Shown here piece by piece: positions 60,604-64,000 of a stretch of DNA of 64,000 bases. The notes below the pieces were generated by a model. The model made no database searches. It worked only from the letters and a program-made list of their open reading frames with translations, and was not told the origin of the DNA. The position numbers and the translations under genes are program-made. The number at the start of each line of letters is the position of its first letter. Position 1 is the first letter of the stretch. Source of the DNA: an uncultured Phycisphaerales bacterium (lineage in GTDB: Bacteria; Planctomycetota; Phycisphaerae; Sedimentisphaerales; Anaerohalosphaeraceae); assembly GCA_937868095.1 (NCBI GenBank), contig CALMLO010000028.1:1-64000 (forward strand), written 5' to 3'.

Positions 60604-62634
60604 TTATTCCGTTTCTTTGGCTTTCTTGTATTGGGCGATGACCTGCTGCTGGACGTTGGGCGGCGTTGGTTCATAATGGCTTAGTTCCATCGAGTAGCTG
60701 CCTTGTCCGCCGGTGATGCTTTTGAGCTGGCTGTTGTAGTTGGCCACTTCGGAAAGCGGTACCTGTGCCCGAATGAGGACCATGCCGCCCGGAAGCATTT
60801 CCTGCCCGGTAACTCGTCCTCGGCGTGACGCCATATCGCCGGTGATGTCTCCCATGTTTTCCGCCGGCACGGTGATTTCCATGTTGACGATGGGCTCGAG
60901 CAGTACCGGTTTGGCCTTTTCGAGTGCGTCAATGAAGGCATATTTGCCGGCGGTTCGGAAGGCGACTTCTTTGGAATCGACGGGGTGATGCTTGCCGTCA
61001 TAGATGGAGACTTTGATATCCTGCATGGGGAAGCCGGCTACAATGCCGTTTTCCATGACATCCTGGATGCCTTTGAAGATGGCGGGTTCGAACTGGCCGG
61101 GGATTGTGCCGCCGTAGATATCCCAGCTGAAAATCAGCGGCGGGTCAGAATCGCGCGGGGCCGGCTCGACCCGGAGATAGACTTCGCCGAACTGGCCTGC
61201 GCCGCCGGTCTGTTTTTTGTGGCGGTAGTGGCCTTCTGCTTTGGTAGTGATAGTTTCGCGATAGGGAATCTTAGGCGGCTTGGTATGGACGGAGACTTTG
61301 TACCGGTTTTCCATTTTGGCCAGCATAATTCGCAGGTGCAGGTCGCCCAGGCCGCTGATGACCAATTCTTTGGTTTGAGGATCGCGAGTGATTTTGAAGC
61401 AGACATCTTCTTCGCAGAGTTTTTCCAGGGCACTGCTGAGGCGGTTTTCATCACCGCGTGAAGCCGGCTCCAAAGCCAGCGAGAACATCGGTTTTGGGAT
61501 AGAGGGCAGTTCAAATTTTCCTGCGAACTTGCCGTCATGCACGAGAACACCGTTGGAGAGCTCGTCGATTTTGGTGAGGGTGACGATGTCTCCGCAGAGG
61601 CCGGTCTCGATTTCCCTGGTTTCACCGCCGAACATTTTGAGGGGGTGGCCCGGCCGAATGGATTTGCGTGCATCGGCGACGAGCAGCTGAGTGCCGGCAT
61701 CCAGTTTTCCGCTGAAAATGCGGATGGATGCGTATTTCATATTGGAGCGGGCATCATATCCAACGCGGAAGACCAGTCCCGCCAGAGGGCCATCGGGATC
61801 GGGTTTAATTTCGATTTTCTGGTCGCCGTTGATGAGCACCGGCGGTTTTGCCTCCAGCGGAGAGGGAGCATACAGAGCCAGCATATCCATCAGTTCCTGG
61901 ATGCCGACTTCGGTTTTGGCGTTGGTGAAAAGAATGGGGATAACGGTGCCGGCTACGAGGGCCTTGACAAAAACTTCGGAGATTTTTTCGTCGGGGATTG
62001 TTTCTCCAGACAGGTAGCTTTCCATTAACTGGTCATCGGCCTCGATGATGCTTTCGAGCAATTCCGTATGAGCTTTGGCTACATCCATCAGGGGCGACTG
62101 GCCGGTTTTGCTGCGGAGGCAGTCGATAACCGAGTTTTTGTCAGAGGAGGGCAGATTGGCCGGACGACACTGGGAACCGAAGGATTCCTGAATCTGGCCG
62201 AGCAGTTCTTTCAAATCTGCGTTTTCTGCATCGATTTTGTTGACAACGATTATACGCGCCTTGCCCGCAGCCGTGGCGGCTGAGAACAATTTGCGTGTAT
62301 TGATTTCAATGCCTGCTGAAGCGCTGATAACAATCACGGCTGTATCAGCCGCAGGAATAGGCATCAAAGCAGCACCGATGAAATCCGGATAGCCCGGAGT
62401 GTCAATTATGTTGATTGTTTTTCCGGCGTGGTTGAGATACATGAGCGATGAATAAATAGAATGGCCGCGATTTTTTTCTTCGTCATCCGAGTCAGATACG
62501 GTATTTTTTTCCTCCACACTCCCTAAGCGGTTTATAGCACCGGCTTTATGGAGTATGGCCTCCGTCAGAGAGGTCTTGCCGGCACCGCCGTGCCCAAGAA
62601 AAACTACATTCCGAAAATCTTGAACTGTTGCCAC
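60604..62634 (-). CDS. Elongation factor G-like translational GTPase
   Basis: The start is a GTG at 62634 (VATVQDFRNVVFLGHGG) with GGAGG 9 bases before it; the frame extends 41 codons upstream with no coding character. The 676-residue protein has the GTPase P-loop GHGGAGKTSL, IIDTPGYPDF, and NKID. The catalytic His of canonical EF-G (DTPGH) is Tyr here, as in EF-G-like (FusB/EF-G2) proteins. Domains II-V follow (YRVEPAPRDSDPPL, MLPGGMVLIRAQVPLSEV). The role may be in an alternative ribosome step rather than main elongation. Confidence 0.88.
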   Translation of the reverse strand: MATVQDFRNVVFLGHGGAGKTSLTEAILHKAGAINRLGSVEEKNTVSDSDDEEKNRGHSIYSSLMYLNHAGKTINIIDTPGYPDFIGAALMPIPAADTAVIVISASAGIEINTRKLFSAATAAGKARIIVVNKIDAENADLKELLGQIQESFGSQCRPANLPSSDKNSVIDCLRSKTGQSPLMDVAKAHTELLESIIEADDQLMESYLSGETIPDEKISEVFVKALVAGTVIPILFTNAKTEVGIQELMDMLALYAPSPLEAKPPVLINGDQKIEIKPDPDGPLAGLVFRVGYDARSNMKYASIRIFSGKLDAGTQLLVADARKSIRPGHPLKMFGGETREIETGLCGDIVTLTKIDELSNGVLVHDGKFAGKFELPSIPKPMFSLALEPASRGDENRLSSALEKLCEEDVCFKITRDPQTKELVISGLGDLHLRIMLAKMENRYKVSVHTKPPKIPYRETITTKAEGHYRHKKQTGGAGQFGEVYLRVEPAPRDSDPPLIFSWDIYGGTIPGQFEPAIFKGIQDVMENGIVAGFPMQDIKVSIYDGKHHPVDSKEVAFRTAGKYAFIDALEKAKPVLLEPIVNMEITVPAENMGDITGDMASRRGRVTGQEMLPGGMVLIRAQVPLSEVANYNSQLKSITGGQGSYSMELSHYEPTPPNVQQQVIAQYKKAKETE

Positions 62635-62853
62635 GCTTGTCAACCTCCAATCAAAACGTCTCTTTCTGTGTCTTAATAAGAAGCGGAATTGTACAGGAGA
62701 AATAAGGAATGGACAAGCCCTAAAATATAAATGGAAAGGAAGAAGCGAGTGAAACACAAAAGTGGTGTTTTTGTGTCCAGAAAGGATTTAATAAGTTTCG
62801 GAACAGTTGACGGCGAAAGGTGCAGCCGATAAAATATAATTAAGGATTCTGCT

Positions 62854-63759
62854 ATGAAAACGGCTGCTTTATCAGTTTTATGGATTTGGATTGGTTTTGG
62901 GCAGGGTGCTCTTGCCGGCGGATGGGGAGCAGCCGCTTCGAAGACCTATGTTCTTGAAGTGATTCAAGTGCATTCTTTGGGTGAGTTTACCTGCCGGGTT
63001 GATGAGTGGAAACAAATACCCAACCTTAAACTGCGTGTAGAAGTTCGCGGGCTGGAGTGGGCGGCTGATGATCCAAACGCCCGGAAGGTATTTGAGGAAT
63101 TATTATTTAAGAGCGGCAGCGAGATTATTTTGAAGAATGTTGAAGATAAGGGGTATTTTCGTGTCGCAGCGGATGTGTATGCGGGAAATCAGAATATGGC
63201 AGAGATGATTTCTTCGCGGGTGTTCTTGCAGCCGAAGAAGACCGAGGAAGAAAGCCGGGAGCCGGCGGGCTGGGAGTATCGGGAGAAGGTCTGGAAGACT
63301 GCTGAAGTCCGGCAGACTCTTCCAAAGCGTTTGAATAATCTGAAAATCGAGGAGATTTTGTCGCAGGAGGCGGATTTATCGGCCCTTGATGAAGAGACCT
63401 CGCTGCGTGATGCCTTCGAAATTATTCGTTCGAGTGTTGAGCCGCCGCTGCCGTTGGTTGTGATGTGGAATGATTTATACCGTTATTTGAATGTAGAGCC
63501 GGACATGCCGATTGGTTTTGATATTCGAGGAATGATTTCTTTACGGCTGGCGCTGGAACTGGTTGTTTCTTCGGCGTCATTGGATGGGCAGCGGCCGGTT
63601 ATTTTGCGAGAGGGAGGTTTGCTTTTGGCCGTCAGTCCCCAGTTTGCGCTCACGAAAATGCGAACGAGGGTTTATGATATTGGAGAGTTGACCTCTTTTG
63701 GAGTCTGGGAGGAAAACAGCCGCTATGCAGAGGGCTATTCCGGACGTTTTGGAAAATAA
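62854..63759 (+). CDS. Exported protein with an STN-like C-terminal domain
   Basis: I do not recognise a named family. The 301-residue protein has a weak signal peptide (ALSVLWIWIGFGQGALAGG). Residues about 28-130 hold a mixed alpha/beta domain. After a charged linker, residues about 170-285 resemble the secretin/TonB short N-terminal (STN) domain: SLRDAFEIIRSSVEPPLPLVV, IGFDIRGMISLRLALELVV, REGGLLLAVSPQ, and TRVYDIGEL near the end. Such domains occur in planctomycete secretion-linked proteins. It ends before a phosphorylase gene, in the same direction but 184 bases away. Confidence 0.55.
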   Translation: MKTAALSVLWIWIGFGQGALAGGWGAAASKTYVLEVIQVHSLGEFTCRVDEWKQIPNLKLRVEVRGLEWAADDPNARKVFEELLFKSGSEIILKNVEDKGYFRVAADVYAGNQNMAEMISSRVFLQPKKTEEESREPAGWEYREKVWKTAEVRQTLPKRLNNLKIEEILSQEADLSALDEETSLRDAFEIIRSSVEPPLPLVVMWNDLYRYLNVEPDMPIGFDIRGMISLRLALELVVSSASLDGQRPVILREGGLLLAVSPQFALTKMRTRVYDIGELTSFGVWEENSRYAEGYSGRFGK

Positions 63760-63943
63760 GGGGCTTTTTTGTATTCGGTCTTTTCCTTTGCGTCCGATAA
63801 CAGCAGAAAGCAAGAAAGGCAAAGAGAATGGATGTTGTTTTCCGATTAAGGATAGAGTGCAGTTAACCGATAACGGAAGCAACGCTTATCTGCTGACGGG
63901 TAAGTTGTATGCTTAGTTTTTAATGACTCAAGGAAGAATCGCC

Positions 63944-64000
63944 ATGCAAAATGTAAGAATGTTTACCGTCAAACCTTCTTTGCCGGAGCCGCTGAAAGAC
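63944..64000 (+). CDS. Alpha-glucan phosphorylase, 5' end only
   Basis: The window ends after 19 codons, MQNVRMFTVKPSLPEPLKD. This matches the DUF3417-type N-terminus of bacterial alpha-glucan (glycogen/maltodextrin) phosphorylases, which begin with a TVxPSLPEPL motif. AAGGAAG lies 6-10 bases before the ATG. The identification rests on this short start alone. Confidence 0.6.
   Translation, partial: MQNVRMFTVKPSLPEPLKD

Overview
The window looks like chromosome from a Gram-negative, saccharolytic, probably anaerobic planctomycete, most likely of the class Phycisphaerae (Sedimentisphaerales-like). This is inferred from the gene repertoire, not from a marker gene. The clues are prepilin-like proteins with an H-X9-DG motif, a PEP-CTERM protein, secreted glycanases ending in dockerin-like Ca-binding repeats, a formylglycine sulfatase, a NodU/SxtJ/DUF5989/SGNH cluster, complete FeFe-hydrogenase maturases, a superoxide reductase, and Kdo/heptose/lipid A genes. 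No tRNA, rRNA or CRISPR array was seen. Coding density is high and many adjacent genes overlap by 4 bp.

Layout. 1-351: a decayed transposase-like fragment runs off the left edge. 352-4082: a baeRF-type release-factor-like protein and a modular secreted pectate lyase, both on the minus strand. 4485-9918: a plus-strand operon for a carbamoyltransferase, SxtJ-like protein, DUF5989 protein, SGNH hydrolase and sulfatase, probably for modifying exported glycans or for their breakdown. 9888-13651: hydG-hydF-hydE on the minus strand, with no hydrogenase nearby. 13900-15103: two tandem cyclophilins. 15166-23726: a tight minus-strand operon, idh-lpxK-hldE-gmhB-GT9-kinase-GT4-plsY, for lipid A and heptose core synthesis. 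23917-24312: superoxide reductase.

24400-39016 is a beta-mannan utilisation region. It contains a LacI-type regulator, two prepilin-like proteins, a sodium:solute symporter, a cellobiose/mannobiose 2-epimerase, a GH130 phosphorylase, a modular dockerin-like protein, a PEP-CTERM protein, a GH26 mannanase and a GH44 glycanase. Three strong promoters here carry the same element, AAATATTT-NCGC-AAATATT(T/G). Its 16-bp core is a dyad centred on CG, which fits a LacI-family operator. The inferred flow is: secreted GH26/GH44 cut mannan or glucomannan, the symporter imports the disaccharide, the epimerase makes mannosyl-glucose, and GH130 phosphorolyses it to mannose-1-phosphate and glucose.

39033-48296 is a phosphate-starvation locus on the minus strand: phoB-phoR, a porin, pstS-pstC-pstA-pstB and phoU, with hisI beyond it. 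48912-57653 is mostly plus strand: a UPF0104/AglD-like flippase-type membrane protein, a DUF502 protein, hpf, a permease-free PTS set (ptsN, HPr, ptsI), a DUF2344 protein, RNase E/G, then kdsD and kdsC. These lead into a 956-residue LptC/OstA-like envelope protein (57656-60526). A bidirectional-looking hairpin separates it from a convergent EF-G-like GTPase (60604-62634). The right edge has an exported protein with an STN-like domain and the first 19 codons of an alpha-glucan phosphorylase.
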